From Candidatus Melainabacteria bacterium SSGW_16 (lineage in GTDB: Bacteria; Cyanobacteriota; Vampirovibrionia; 2-02-FULL-35-15): a stretch of 64,000 nt of DNA. The position numbers and the translations under genes are program-made. Shown here one piece after another: positions 43,506-52,187 of this stretch. Numbering within the stretch: position 1 is the stretch's first letter; each line of letters opens with the position of its first letter. The stretch lies in assembly GCA_004769085.1 (NCBI GenBank), contig DUDS01000035.1, positions 55,015 to 119,014 on the forward strand, in the 5' to 3' direction. The notes below the pieces were generated by a model. It saw only the letters and a list, made by a program, of their open reading frames with translations. It searched no databases and was not told the origin of the DNA.

Positions 43506-44375
43506 ATGCACAAGCCGGTACTCTTAAAAGAAGCCCTTGATTTCTTAAATGTAAGGGACGGTATTTATGTGGACTGTACAGTTGGAACCGGCGGACACAG
43601 TATAGAAATACTAAAAGCTTTAAACGGCAAAGGAATGTTAATAGGACTTGACAGGGATGAAAGTGCCCTTGAAATAGCCAGGGAAAGGCTTAAAGAATAT
43701 AAAAACTGTTATCTTTTCCATTCAAATTACTTAGACTTAAAAACTATTTTAAAAAAACAAAATATCAACTCTATTACAGGGGGGGTATTAATGGATCTTG
43801 GTTCAAGCTCACTACATTTTGATGATTTAAGCCGGGGATTCAGTTTTAAAAACAACGCACCTCTTGATATGAGGATGGATAGAAGCCAGACTTTGACAGC
43901 CTTTGAGGTTATTAATAAATATAAAGAATCCACCCTTGCAGATATTATTTACAATTATGGAGAAGAAAGGCATTCAAGGAAAATAGCAAGATTAATTGTC
44001 GAGAAAAGGGCAAAAAATGGTCCAATTAAAACAACTAATGAGCTTTCTGACATTATAATAAAGTGTTATCCTAAGGGCATAAGGTTTAAAATTCACCCTG
44101 CAACAAGGACTTTCCAGGCTATAAGAATAGAAGTAAACAAAGAGCTTGAAAATATTAATGAATTCATGTGTTTTATTCCGGAACTCCTTTCAACCGGCAG
44201 CCGACTAACTGTTATATCTTTTCACTCATTAGAGGACAGGATAATAAAAAATTGTTTTAAAAATGCCAGTACTCTGAAAGTGCTGACAAAAAAACCTGTA
44301 ACCCCTTCTGAGGAAGAAATTTTATATAATCCAAGAGCAAGAAGTGCAAAACTCAGAGCTACAGAAAGAATATGA
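43506..44375 (+). CDS. rsmH: 16S rRNA m4C1402 methyltransferase
   Basis: SAM-dependent methyltransferase of the 30S decoding centre, long known as MraW. It begins HKPVLLKEALDFLNV, then VDCTVGTGGHSIEIL (SAM loop), GLDRDESALEIA, GGVLMDLGSSSLHFDDLSRG and the late RTFQAIRIEVNKEL and ISFHSLEDRIIK. The length of 289 residues is slightly short. It opens a division-and-cell-wall segment with the next two genes, overlapping the FtsL-like gene by 4 bp. Confidence 0.96.
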   Translation: MHKPVLLKEALDFLNVRDGIYVDCTVGTGGHSIEILKALNGKGMLIGLDRDESALEIARERLKEYKNCYLFHSNYLDLKTILKKQNINSITGGVLMDLGSSSLHFDDLSRGFSFKNNAPLDMRMDRSQTLTAFEVINKYKESTLADIIYNYGEERHSRKIARLIVEKRAKNGPIKTTNELSDIIIKCYPKGIRFKIHPATRTFQAIRIEVNKELENINEFMCFIPELLSTGSRLTVISFHSLEDRIIKNCFKNASTLKVLTKKPVTPSEEEILYNPRARSAKLRATERI

Positions 44376-44863
44376 AAGAATATAAATTTAAATCAAGCCA
44401 GGAATATCTGCAAAATGGACAGCACCTTGCTTCCCTGGTTCTAAACCCACCATATAAAGTGGATGGCTACACAACATCCCCAAGAGTGTCAAAACTTCTG
44501 AGTTTTCCTTTTGGAATCAGAATAAGCAGAGTGGATTTTATAAAACATTCTTTCCAGCTTATTCTTTCAATGTCACTCCTAATGCTTGTTTCCTCAATTT
44601 TCATATCATGCATTTGCCTTCCAATTGAAGCCCACAACAATAACCTTATTACAACAGCAAAAGATCTGACAAAAGAGAAATATTTACTTCAGGGAAATCT
44701 TGAAGAAACATCAACCTACAACAGGCTATTCTCAAATGCTGAAATCTTGTCACTAAAAGATACTGAGAATGTGATTTACCTTTCAAGCAATAACATTCCG
44801 GAAGTCTCTACAACAGAACCCTTACTAAACAAATACCCTCTTATACAGTTTGCAGGTTTTTAG
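44372..44863 (+). CDS. Probable FtsL-like division protein
   Basis: A 163-residue protein with an N-terminal cytoplasmic region of about 65 residues, one transmembrane helix (LILSMSLLMLVSSIFISCIC, about 62-82) and an extracytoplasmic segment whose first part (LITTAKDLTKEKYLLQGNLEET) can form a coiled coil. Sequence alone is not diagnostic. The assignment rests on topology and on the conserved position between rsmH and ftsI, where ftsL is normally found. Confidence 0.6.
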   Translation: MKEYKFKSSQEYLQNGQHLASLVLNPPYKVDGYTTSPRVSKLLSFPFGIRISRVDFIKHSFQLILSMSLLMLVSSIFISCICLPIEAHNNNLITTAKDLTKEKYLLQGNLEETSTYNRLFSNAEILSLKDTENVIYLSSNNIPEVSTTEPLLNKYPLIQFAGF

Positions 44864-44903
44864 TTTTTTGTATAACCATTTAATGGTTTATAATCAAGGT
44901 TAA

Positions 44904-46568
44904 ATGTACATTAAATACCATCAGCGGTTATTTATTTTAGAATTACTTATAATATTTGCATTTATATCGATACTTTATCAGCTTATAAACATTCAAATAG
45001 TTAAGTCTGATGGGATAGTTGCACAGGCAAAAAGGCAATTTTACAGAAAACCAATAGTTTTAAGAGGAGATATAAGGGACAGAAACGGCAATCTTCTTGT
45101 ACTAGACATAATAAATTATGACTTGTACAACAATGTCCAGGAATTTAAAAAAATACCGAATGAAAAAATACAAAAACTTTCCGAAATATTAAAAATACCA
45201 AAAGATACCCTTTTAAAAAAGCTTAGTCAAAAAAGAAACACCAAAATACTTGCAAATATAAAGGAAGATACAGTTAAAAAAATACAGGAAGAAAAAATTA
45301 ATTTTATATTTGCAGATCCAAAGATAACAAGAAGCTACCCACATAAAAAATTAGCATCTCATATTATTGGTTTTGTTAATTATGACCACGATGGTCAGCA
45401 TGGTGTTGAATATTTTAATGACGGTATCCTTACAACAATTCCTGAATACAGTTCAAAGAAGCCAGTATTTCCAAAAGGCACCGGGATTGTGCTAACAATA
45501 GACTCTCTGCTTCAGGAATATGCTGAATCAGAATTAAACAAAGCTATGAATAAATCCAGAGCAGAAAGAGGAACAATAATAGTAATGTCGCCAAAAACAG
45601 GTGAAATTCTAGCCTGGGCTGTATCACCAGGTTTCGATCCTAATACTTTTTATAAGGAAAGAATACTTAAAAACTGGTCAATTACAGATATATACCAGCC
45701 TGGTTCCACATTTAAAATTCTGACAATATCAGCTGCTCTTGAAAACAGTGCAATAGAAAGGAATGATAGTTTTTATGATACAGGTAGCCTGACGGTTGGT
45801 AAAAGAATTATCAAAAATCACCACAAAACAAAACCACAATATATAAACCTGCTTGAGCTATTTAAACAATCAAGCAATGTTGCTGCAGCACAGGTAGGAC
45901 TAAAAATGGAACCTGAGATTTTTTATAACACTCTAAAGAAATTTAGGATAGGACAGAAAACAAATATTGATCTCCCTGGAGAATCAAATGGTTTATTGCT
46001 TGATAATAAAAAGTGGAAAACCATTGATTCTGCCACTACTGCATTTGGGCAGGGAGCAGTTTCAGTAACACCCTTACAACTTGCATCAGCAATAAGCGCA
46101 ATTGCAAATCATGGAATGTGGATGCAGCCATATATATTAAAAGGTGTTTGGGACCCTAATTATAATCTTATTGCAAAAAGCCCTTATGAAAAATTCTCAG
46201 AACAGGTTATATCACCAGAAACAGCAGATTATGTTTCAGGGCTCTTAAAACAAAGCGTACATGAAAATGTAAAAGCAATGTCCTATATCGGAGGTAATGT
46301 TCCTGGATATAAGGTGGCTGGAAAAACAGGGACTGCACAAAAGGTAAGGCCAGACGGAAAGGGATATCTTGGAGGACATACTATTGCATCATTTATTGGA
46401 TATCTTCCTGCAGAAGATCCGGAAATACTTACACTTGTTGTTATTGATGATCCAAAAACAGAAGGCGGCTGGGGAAATACAGTATGTGGTCCGATATTTA
46501 ATAATATTGCTAAAATGGCTGCAAAAAGATTTATTGAAGGTCCTTTAAAAACATACCCAAAAGCATAA
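44904..46568 (+). CDS. ftsI: Penicillin-binding protein, FtsI/PBP3 type
   Basis: A class B transpeptidase of septal peptidoglycan synthesis. A single N-terminal membrane helix (LFILELLIIFAFISILYQLI) is followed by the PBP dimer domain with LRGDIRDRNGNLL. The transpeptidase domain shows SxxK as Ser268-Thr-Phe-Lys271, SxN as Ser323-Ser-Asn325 and KTG at Lys474 in GKTGTAQK. Length of 554 residues suits FtsI. The position after rsmH and an ftsL-like gene supports the septal rather than elongation role. murE and murF do not follow. Confidence 0.93.
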   Translation: MYIKYHQRLFILELLIIFAFISILYQLINIQIVKSDGIVAQAKRQFYRKPIVLRGDIRDRNGNLLVLDIINYDLYNNVQEFKKIPNEKIQKLSEILKIPKDTLLKKLSQKRNTKILANIKEDTVKKIQEEKINFIFADPKITRSYPHKKLASHIIGFVNYDHDGQHGVEYFNDGILTTIPEYSSKKPVFPKGTGIVLTIDSLLQEYAESELNKAMNKSRAERGTIIVMSPKTGEILAWAVSPGFDPNTFYKERILKNWSITDIYQPGSTFKILTISAALENSAIERNDSFYDTGSLTVGKRIIKNHHKTKPQYINLLELFKQSSNVAAAQVGLKMEPEIFYNTLKKFRIGQKTNIDLPGESNGLLLDNKKWKTIDSATTAFGQGAVSVTPLQLASAISAIANHGMWMQPYILKGVWDPNYNLIAKSPYEKFSEQVISPETADYVSGLLKQSVHENVKAMSYIGGNVPGYKVAGKTGTAQKVRPDGKGYLGGHTIASFIGYLPAEDPEILTLVVIDDPKTEGGWGNTVCGPIFNNIAKMAAKRFIEGPLKTYPKA

Positions 46569-46574
46569 GTATTT

Positions 46575-47432
46575 ATGAGTAATAAAAAAAACAAAGTGCT
46601 TGATCTCATGAAAACAGAAAAGCTTGTTGATTTGTTTATAAGTGAAGAGCAAAAATCAATAGCTCTTCTAAAAAAAGAAAAAAACAACATTACAAAAGCA
46701 ATTGATTTAACAACAAAATACATGGAAAAAGGTGGAAGGGTAATTTATATTGGCGCAGGTACCAGTGGGAGGATTGGGATTCTTGATGCAGTAGAATGCA
46801 GGCCAACTTTCAGCACTAATTCATTTACTGGGATCCTGGCTGGCGGAAAGAATGCTTTCTTCAATGCAAAGGAAGGCTCTGAAGATAATAAACAAGCTGC
46901 TGTTAAAGATTTAAAAAAATTAAAATTAACTAAAAACGACATTGTAATTGGAATAACAGCAAGTGGAGAAACTCCATACACAGTTTCAGCAATAAAATAT
47001 GCAGGGAAATTAGGGCTATTAACAGTGGGAATAACCTCAAATCCGAATTCTACACTTTGTAAATTCTCAAAAATTAAAATCTCGCCCTTTATAAACAAAG
47101 AAATTATCGAAGGCTCGAGCAGATTAAAATCAGGCACGCTTCAGAAAATCATTTTAAATATAATCAGCTCTGTAACAATGATTAAGCAAGGAAAAGTTTA
47201 TGACGATTTAATGATCGATGTTCAGGCATCAAATAAAAAACTGGTTAAAAGAGCAATTGGGATTATCTCCAGTATTTGTAAAGTACCACTTAACAAAGCA
47301 AAGTCATTATTTATAAAAGCAGGTAAGAATACTAAAATCGGGATTATTATGCATAAGAAAAAATGCGACCTAATTACTGCAAAAGAACTCTTAAAAAAGA
47401 ACAAATTTCACCTAAGAAGGGTTATAGGATAA
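46575..47432 (+). CDS. murQ: N-acetylmuramic acid 6-phosphate etherase
   Basis: Cleaves the lactyl ether of MurNAc-6-P to give GlcNAc-6-P during recycling of wall sugars. It has a SIS fold with the signature IYIGAGTSGRIGILDAVECRPTF (over residues 56-78), a Glu-containing KEGSEDNKQAAVKDL segment and GITASGETPYTVSAIKYA. Later it has SSRLKSGTLQKIILNIISS. It is 285 residues, a little shorter than usual. It is 6 bp after ftsI, linking wall synthesis and recycling in one transcript. Confidence 0.93.
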   Translation: MSNKKNKVLDLMKTEKLVDLFISEEQKSIALLKKEKNNITKAIDLTTKYMEKGGRVIYIGAGTSGRIGILDAVECRPTFSTNSFTGILAGGKNAFFNAKEGSEDNKQAAVKDLKKLKLTKNDIVIGITASGETPYTVSAIKYAGKLGLLTVGITSNPNSTLCKFSKIKISPFINKEIIEGSSRLKSGTLQKIILNIISSVTMIKQGKVYDDLMIDVQASNKKLVKRAIGIISSICKVPLNKAKSLFIKAGKNTKIGIIMHKKKCDLITAKELLKKNKFHLRRVIG

Positions 47433-47522
47433 GAAACTACAACTTTTAAGGAAACCTTGCTAACCCTAAGTATATTTTTACTAGTAGGGAATAAAATCCT
47501 AGAAAAAGGTGATATTAAATCT

Positions 47523-47621
47523 ATGCTTGTAAGCCAATTATCCATTTTATTAATAGCAACAATAATTTTTGGAATTTCTTTATTACTTATAGAAGCTAAT
47601 TTTGAGCAGATTGAAAGATAA
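47523..47621 (+). CDS. Possible 32-residue membrane peptide
   Basis: A short frame starting ATG after AAAAGGTGA (10 nt spacer). It encodes one hydrophobic helix (LSILLIATIIFGISLLLI) and a short charged end (EANFEQIER). It lies alone between murQ and the convergent 785-residue gene. Size and topology resemble small membrane proteins, but chance cannot be excluded. Confidence 0.35.
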   Translation: MLVSQLSILLIATIIFGISLLLIEANFEQIER

Positions 47622-47654
47622 TATTGGTCTGTAATCTAACGTTTAGAATCTATT

Positions 47655-50012
47655 TTACTCCTCAGCTGGTTGTGGCATCCTTCCATGCAGCAGATTCCAT
47701 ATTGTTGCAAGTCCTTTACCCATGCTTTGGAATGCATAACCAACAACAGGCATAAACTCTCTATCGCAGGCTTGTTTTACATCACCTTCTCTGATTCCTG
47801 TTTCCTGTATTTTGAGGTTTCTCAGCCAGAATGGATCGTCAGGCTTACCATAATCAGCAACATTTACAAATCCTCTAATCCAGAGAGGAAGCACTGAATT
47901 TGTCACATGGAATGTTTTTAGTAAAAGTATTTTCTTAAGATCTCCCCAGTTTGTTAATGCTTCAAACAATGATTTAGATTTAACTTCTGGTTCTCTCTTT
48001 ATTATTGTAGATTTTTCAACAAATTCAGGGTTTATATCCTTCTTTATCATAACTTCAACTTCTTTAAGTATTGCATCTGCGTCTTGCTTATATTTTCCAT
48101 ACATGAATTCATCTATTTGCTCTTTATTCAACAAAACAGATTCCTTCAGATAGCCTTCAAGAAGCTTTCTTGCTTCAGTCAAGTTAGTTGCTTTTAAAGT
48201 ATGGTATTTTTCCTTAAGAGGTGTGTAACAAACTTTATCAGCAATAGTTTTATAGTACTTACTTAGATTAGTATCATCTTTTAAAAGTTCTTCTACTTCT
48301 TTAAGTATTTCATCTGCTTCATGTTTATAATTTCCATTCATGAATTCGTTTATTTGATTTTCATCTAGCAGAACCGATTCTCTAAGGTAATGCTCCAGTG
48401 CTTCCCTTGCTTCACCCTTTCTTTCACTATTATCACCTAATATTATTTTGCTGTATTTGCTTCTAAGTGCTATGCACCAGCTATGATCAGATGGTTTTAT
48501 ATTATTTAAACTTGCTGCTTCCATTGAATAATACTTTTCTCTTAGAGGTATATAACAGATCTCCTCAGCAAGAATTTTATGGAATTTTCTTATATGTCTC
48601 CCATACGGATTTTCTTTTGTAATTAATTTTTCATCTCCAGGGTGAAGTTCTTTTTCTAGTTTGTTAAGCTTTCTTTCTGCCCAGTCTGATATTGTTTTAA
48701 TAATCCCGTTACTTCGATTAAATATTCTATCCCTAATATTAATCGGTTCTAGGTAACCACTATCACCAGGCTTTTTGCCTTTGAAACGATTAAGCGCATG
48801 GCAAATATAAAATGTACCTGTGGTAACTGTTTGTGGCAGTCTTACACTGAGCGCATATGTACCTGTGTAATATAAATGCGTGAAGAATGCACCTATATTA
48901 AATACCTTATCTATAAACCCAATTGTTCCACCTATTTCCTGAGCTTCTTTGTTATAAAATTCACCCCTGAGGAATTTGTTAAATGCTGGTGTAACAACGG
49001 ATGCCATACCAATAGGTGGTAATAACAGAGCTTCAATTTTTGAAAGTTGCCTGCCATGTTTTAGAGCAACTCCAATTGGATTATTTGGATCTTGTGATGC
49101 TTTGTGCCATTTGTTTCTAAGAGATTTTAGTCCTTTGACAATATATGAGGTATCTTCACCATCTTTATTGCTTTTTTGAAATGCATTCTGAAATGAATCA
49201 ACCTGTTCTGCGGTTCTAATAGTAGTGTCAAGGAATTTTGCTACATATTCAAAAGGCCATGCCCAGGAGTTAAACAGTGTTCCAAGTCCTACTGATATGG
49301 GTTCTTTTTTAAATCTTTCCCATACAGAACCAAAATTACCTTTAAATATATCTGTTATTGTTTCCCATCCGAGGATAAACTGACCTGACATTGGAATAAC
49401 TGAACACTGAGCACTGCCTAAGTTTCCTAGTCTATACAATGCTTCAAATTCCTGTTCCAGTCTGTAGTTATTTGGGTCTTTATTTTTTTTAAGAGCAGTA
49501 AGAAATGACATAAATCTTCCACCTGTATATGAAAAGAAACTAAACAAAATATGTGGAAGATTCATGACTGTTGCAATCATGTGTGGAGTTGATCTGGTAC
49601 TCATCTTTAATGGATCTCCCCATGTATTTGGTGCAAAGCCCAGACTGGCTGCTGTATAAACCATTCTGTTTAAAAGATCATCTTTAGATCTGCCACTGTC
49701 ACTTAGATTTGCTCTTTCGTTTCGAAGGATAAAATATGGAAATAAAAATGAAAATGGTACTGAGATGATATTACTTATACTGTTTGAAAAATCACCTATC
49801 CTTCTGAAGCCATCTTTTAGACCATCTCTTAATGCATAGCCCAAACCAAAAATTGCAGCAAGCCCAACACCGTTTCTAAGTGTGTTGGTACTTGGTTTGT
49901 ATGATTCGTTAGCTGTGGTGTATCTTCTTGATCTATCTCCAATAGTTGAACGCGGAAGCTGTATACTGGCCCCCGATGAAGCTAATGCACCTTGTATATT
50001 GTCTAAAGGCAT
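47655..50012 (-). CDS. Large unrecognised protein with an internal duplication
   Basis: A 785-residue protein of unknown family. The N-terminal 420 residues contain several hydrophobic stretches (about 48-60, 80-95, 150-170, 325-345 and 370-400) and look membrane-associated. The region at about residues 477-659 is a tandem duplication: LAEEICYIPLREKY is echoed by IADKVCYTPLKEKY, and LRESVLLDENQINEFMNG by LKESVLLNKEQIDEFMYG. Unit one has about 28 extra residues. The C-terminal 120 residues contain another conserved-looking hydrophobic region. It has no signal peptide and no catalytic motif that I can identify. Confidence 0.7.
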   Translation of the reverse strand: MPLDNIQGALASSGASIQLPRSTIGDRSRRYTTANESYKPSTNTLRNGVGLAAIFGLGYALRDGLKDGFRRIGDFSNSISNIISVPFSFLFPYFILRNERANLSDSGRSKDDLLNRMVYTAASLGFAPNTWGDPLKMSTRSTPHMIATVMNLPHILFSFFSYTGGRFMSFLTALKKNKDPNNYRLEQEFEALYRLGNLGSAQCSVIPMSGQFILGWETITDIFKGNFGSVWERFKKEPISVGLGTLFNSWAWPFEYVAKFLDTTIRTAEQVDSFQNAFQKSNKDGEDTSYIVKGLKSLRNKWHKASQDPNNPIGVALKHGRQLSKIEALLLPPIGMASVVTPAFNKFLRGEFYNKEAQEIGGTIGFIDKVFNIGAFFTHLYYTGTYALSVRLPQTVTTGTFYICHALNRFKGKKPGDSGYLEPINIRDRIFNRSNGIIKTISDWAERKLNKLEKELHPGDEKLITKENPYGRHIRKFHKILAEEICYIPLREKYYSMEAASLNNIKPSDHSWCIALRSKYSKIILGDNSERKGEAREALEHYLRESVLLDENQINEFMNGNYKHEADEILKEVEELLKDDTNLSKYYKTIADKVCYTPLKEKYHTLKATNLTEARKLLEGYLKESVLLNKEQIDEFMYGKYKQDADAILKEVEVMIKKDINPEFVEKSTIIKREPEVKSKSLFEALTNWGDLKKILLLKTFHVTNSVLPLWIRGFVNVADYGKPDDPFWLRNLKIQETGIREGDVKQACDREFMPVVGYAFQSMGKGLATIWNLLHGRMPQPAEE

Positions 50013-50303
50013 TTATTAGATTATGTAATAATATACTTATAAAACTGTCTACAATAACAGCTTTAATACACCGAAAGTGTATATTAACATTCTATAAAAG
50101 TTAAGAAAGCAATGTCTAGCAAGTATTTATGGGCAAAGCCTTAAATCAAAAAAATTTTTAGTTAAGGTCTTAACCAATCTTATATTGCAGAAAAAATTCT
50201 CACTTTTTATGAAATTCTGTTTAACAGGTTAAGAAAAAAGTTTATTATTAAAGAGCGAACCAATTCTAAGATTATAGGATTTGTCTCGTGCACAAAAAAA
50301 ATG
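50013..50303. other. AT-rich spacer between the 785-residue gene and the tRNA cluster
   Basis: No gene is seen. Two small dyads are present: ATACAC cgaaa GTGTAT (50066-50082) and GTTAAG gt CTTAAC (50161-50174). Either could be an operator for the large minus-strand gene. The tRNA promoter should lie at the right end but no convincing boxes stand out. Confidence 0.4.
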
Positions 50304-50375
<72 letters not shown>

Positions 50376-50399
50376 ATTTTTGATGGAATGGAAATACTA

Positions 50400-50514
50400 A
50401 GCGAAAGTTTTCCGGGAGCGAAAACTTGAGCGTCAAGAAATAAGGAGGCAAAATAGCGAGGAGTCTTCGTAGTTCATTAAGAAAAAAATAAAATGAATGA
50501 AGAAGCAACGAAAT
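50400..50514 (+). repeat. tRNA-linked repeat family B, copy 1
   Basis: A unit of about 115 bp between tRNA-Arg and tRNA-Leu, closely similar to copy 2. It has a hairpin (AAGTTTTCcgggagcGAAAACTT), the block CGAGGAGTCTTCGTAGTTCA and a mini-ORF ATG-AAT-GAA-GAA-GCA-ACG-AAA-TGA (MNEEATK). The ribosome-binding site before the mini-ORF is weaker here (AAGAAAAA). Confidence 0.75.
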
Positions 50515-50530
50515 GAACAAATGAAGAAAC

Positions 50531-50609
50531 GGGCGCTTGGCGGAATGGCAGACGCGTATGGCTTAGGACCATATGGGTAACCGTAGAGGTTCAAGTCCTC
50601 TAGCGCCCA
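50531..50609 (+). tRNA. tRNA-Leu(TAG)
   Basis: Class II tRNA with acceptor GGGCGCT/AGCGCCC, anticodon arm TATGG CTTAGGA CCATA with anticodon TAG, a long variable region and T-arm AGAGG TTCAAGT CCTCT. The CCA is not encoded. Confidence 0.94.
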
Positions 50610-50631
50610 TTGTAAGTACCAAGCTAAAAAT

Positions 50632-50703
50632 GGGTCACTAGCTCAATGGTAGAGCACACGCCTCTTAAGCGTTAGGTTATGGGTTCGAATCCCCTGTGAC
50701 CCA
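50632..50703 (+). tRNA. tRNA-Lys(CTT)
   Basis: Acceptor GGGTCAC/GTGACCC, D-arm TAGCTCAATGGTAGAGC, and anticodon arm ACGC CTCTTAA GCGT with anticodon CTT. The T-arm has one T-C mismatch in its stem. The CCA is not encoded. A partial second copy follows 130 bp later. Confidence 0.94.
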
Positions 50704-50711
50704 AGGTATAG

Positions 50712-50827
50712 AAGCAAAGATTTTCCAGTAGCGAAAATCTGAGCGCCGAAAATAGCTGGATCAAAATAGCAAGGAGTCTTCGTAGTTCATTAAGGAGAAA
50801 AATAAAATGAACGAAGAAGCGACGAAG
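50712..50827 (+). repeat. tRNA-linked repeat family B, copy 2
   Basis: Similar to copy 1 over about 115 bp. It has a hairpin (AGATTTTCcagtaGCGAAAATCT), then AGCAAGGAGTCTTCGTAGTT, then a mini-ORF encoding MNEEATKH. A strong AAGGAG precedes this ORF by 9 nt. It shares the blocks AAAATCTGAGC, AGCAAGGAG and AAGCGACGAAG with repeat family A. It ends where the tRNA-Lys remnant begins. Confidence 0.75.
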
Positions 50828-50830
50828 CAT

Positions 50831-50893
50831 TAGATCAAAGAAAGCACACGCCTCTTAAGCGTTAGGTTGTGAGTTCGAATCTCACAAGACCCA
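50831..50893 (+). pseudogene. Truncated tRNA-Lys(CTT) remnant
   Basis: The anticodon arm (ACGC CTCTTAA GCGT) is identical to the upstream tRNA-Lys. The T-arm GTGAG TTCGAAT CTCAC is perfectly paired, and the acceptor 3' strand AAGACCC is intact. The D-arm is degenerate (TAGATCAAAGAAAGC) and no matching 5' acceptor strand (GGGTCTT) exists, because repeat B2 occupies that place. Confidence 0.75.
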
Positions 50894-50901
50894 AAATTTT
50901 C

Positions 50902-52182
50902 ATGACTAAAATCCTACATCTTGCAAAAATTATTATTACAAATGATGGCAAGCCATTAATAGATGGAGGGTTTATTGTTGAAGATTCAAGAATAAAACGA
51001 ATCCTGAAAAAAAAAGATCTAAAAAAAAGCAATTTCAACGGAAAAATAATTAATCATGGAAACGTTTTAATTTGTCCCGGATTTATAAATCTCCACTGTC
51101 ATCTTTTTTATTCTGATACAAAAAAAATAAATGGTAAAAATGGTCTGTTTCCTTGGCTAGGAAAACTAATTCTAAAAAAAATCAATAAAAGAAATATAAA
51201 TATTGCAATAAAAAATCTGGCTTCAAACGGCACAACAACAATTGTAGAAAATACACCGGATGAACTAACAATACAAGAACTTGCTAAAAGTCCAGTGAAA
51301 GCCATAATTGGACTTGAAGTATTTGGATCAGAAGAAAATAAAGCATCTAGAATATTTAAACAGTATCTTCAAAAATTAAAGATTTTAAAAACTAAATATA
51401 AAAACTTTGACTTTATTTTTTCTCCCCATGCAACATATGATGTATCTGTTCCTCTATGGAAGCATCTTATAAACTGGTCTAAAAAAAACAATTCATTTAT
51501 TCTAACCCATCTTGATGAATCACCACAGGAAAAAATATGGTGGAATCATAAATCTGGACCTGCATTAAAATTCTGGAAAAAAATAAACAAGCTTGAACCG
51601 AAATTAAAATCCTGGAAGAGGTATGATTCCAGCACTGATTTTCTCTCAAAAAATAAAATCTTAGACAAAACTATAATACCTGCACATTTATCGCAGGCTT
51701 CAACGAGTGATCTTATTAAAATAAAAAACAAAAATCTTAGATTAATTCACTGTCCAAGAAGTAATAATTATTTAAATAATGGAACTGCAAATATAAAAAT
51801 GTGGAACAGACTTAATTTACTATGGGGTATAGGAACCGACAGTATTGCAAGTAATGAAAATTTGGATCTGCTTCAGGAATCCAGATTTGCAATAAAACAA
51901 CAAAAAAAAATCTTCAACTATAACCTTTCTGAAAAAGACTGCTTCGAAGCAATAACGTGCAGGGCAGCAAAAATCATTTCAAGAGAACATGAGCTGGGTT
52001 ATATAAAAACTTCTTACTTTGCTGATTTTCTTGTATATGACATTAAAAAATATTCTGACTGTATATATAAAGACCCTTATAAATTAATAATTCAGAGTCT
52101 AGATAATAAAAAAAATCTCAAAGAAGTCTGGATAAATGGTAAAAGGGCCTGGTCTATAAAACGCATCTTACATAGAATATAA
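50902..52182 (+). CDS. Amidohydrolase-superfamily deaminase
   Basis: A 426-residue metal-dependent hydrolase of the SsnA/MtaD/aminofutalosine-deaminase group. Metal-ligand motifs are FINLHCHLF (HxH), FSPHATYD, ILTHLDE and GIGTDSIASNENLDLLQE with the catalytic Asp. The C-terminal strand ADFLVYD and VWINGKRAW close the small beta domain, as in this superfamily. The substrate is probably a purine-type or S-adenosyl-derived nucleoside, but this is inference. The first ATG after the tRNA remnant is used; it has no clear ribosome-binding site. Confidence 0.8.
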   Translation: MTKILHLAKIIITNDGKPLIDGGFIVEDSRIKRILKKKDLKKSNFNGKIINHGNVLICPGFINLHCHLFYSDTKKINGKNGLFPWLGKLILKKINKRNINIAIKNLASNGTTTIVENTPDELTIQELAKSPVKAIIGLEVFGSEENKASRIFKQYLQKLKILKTKYKNFDFIFSPHATYDVSVPLWKHLINWSKKNNSFILTHLDESPQEKIWWNHKSGPALKFWKKINKLEPKLKSWKRYDSSTDFLSKNKILDKTIIPAHLSQASTSDLIKIKNKNLRLIHCPRSNNYLNNGTANIKMWNRLNLLWGIGTDSIASNENLDLLQESRFAIKQQKKIFNYNLSEKDCFEAITCRAAKIISREHELGYIKTSYFADFLVYDIKKYSDCIYKDPYKLIIQSLDNKKNLKEVWINGKRAWSIKRILHRI

Positions 52183-52187
52183 AAGAT

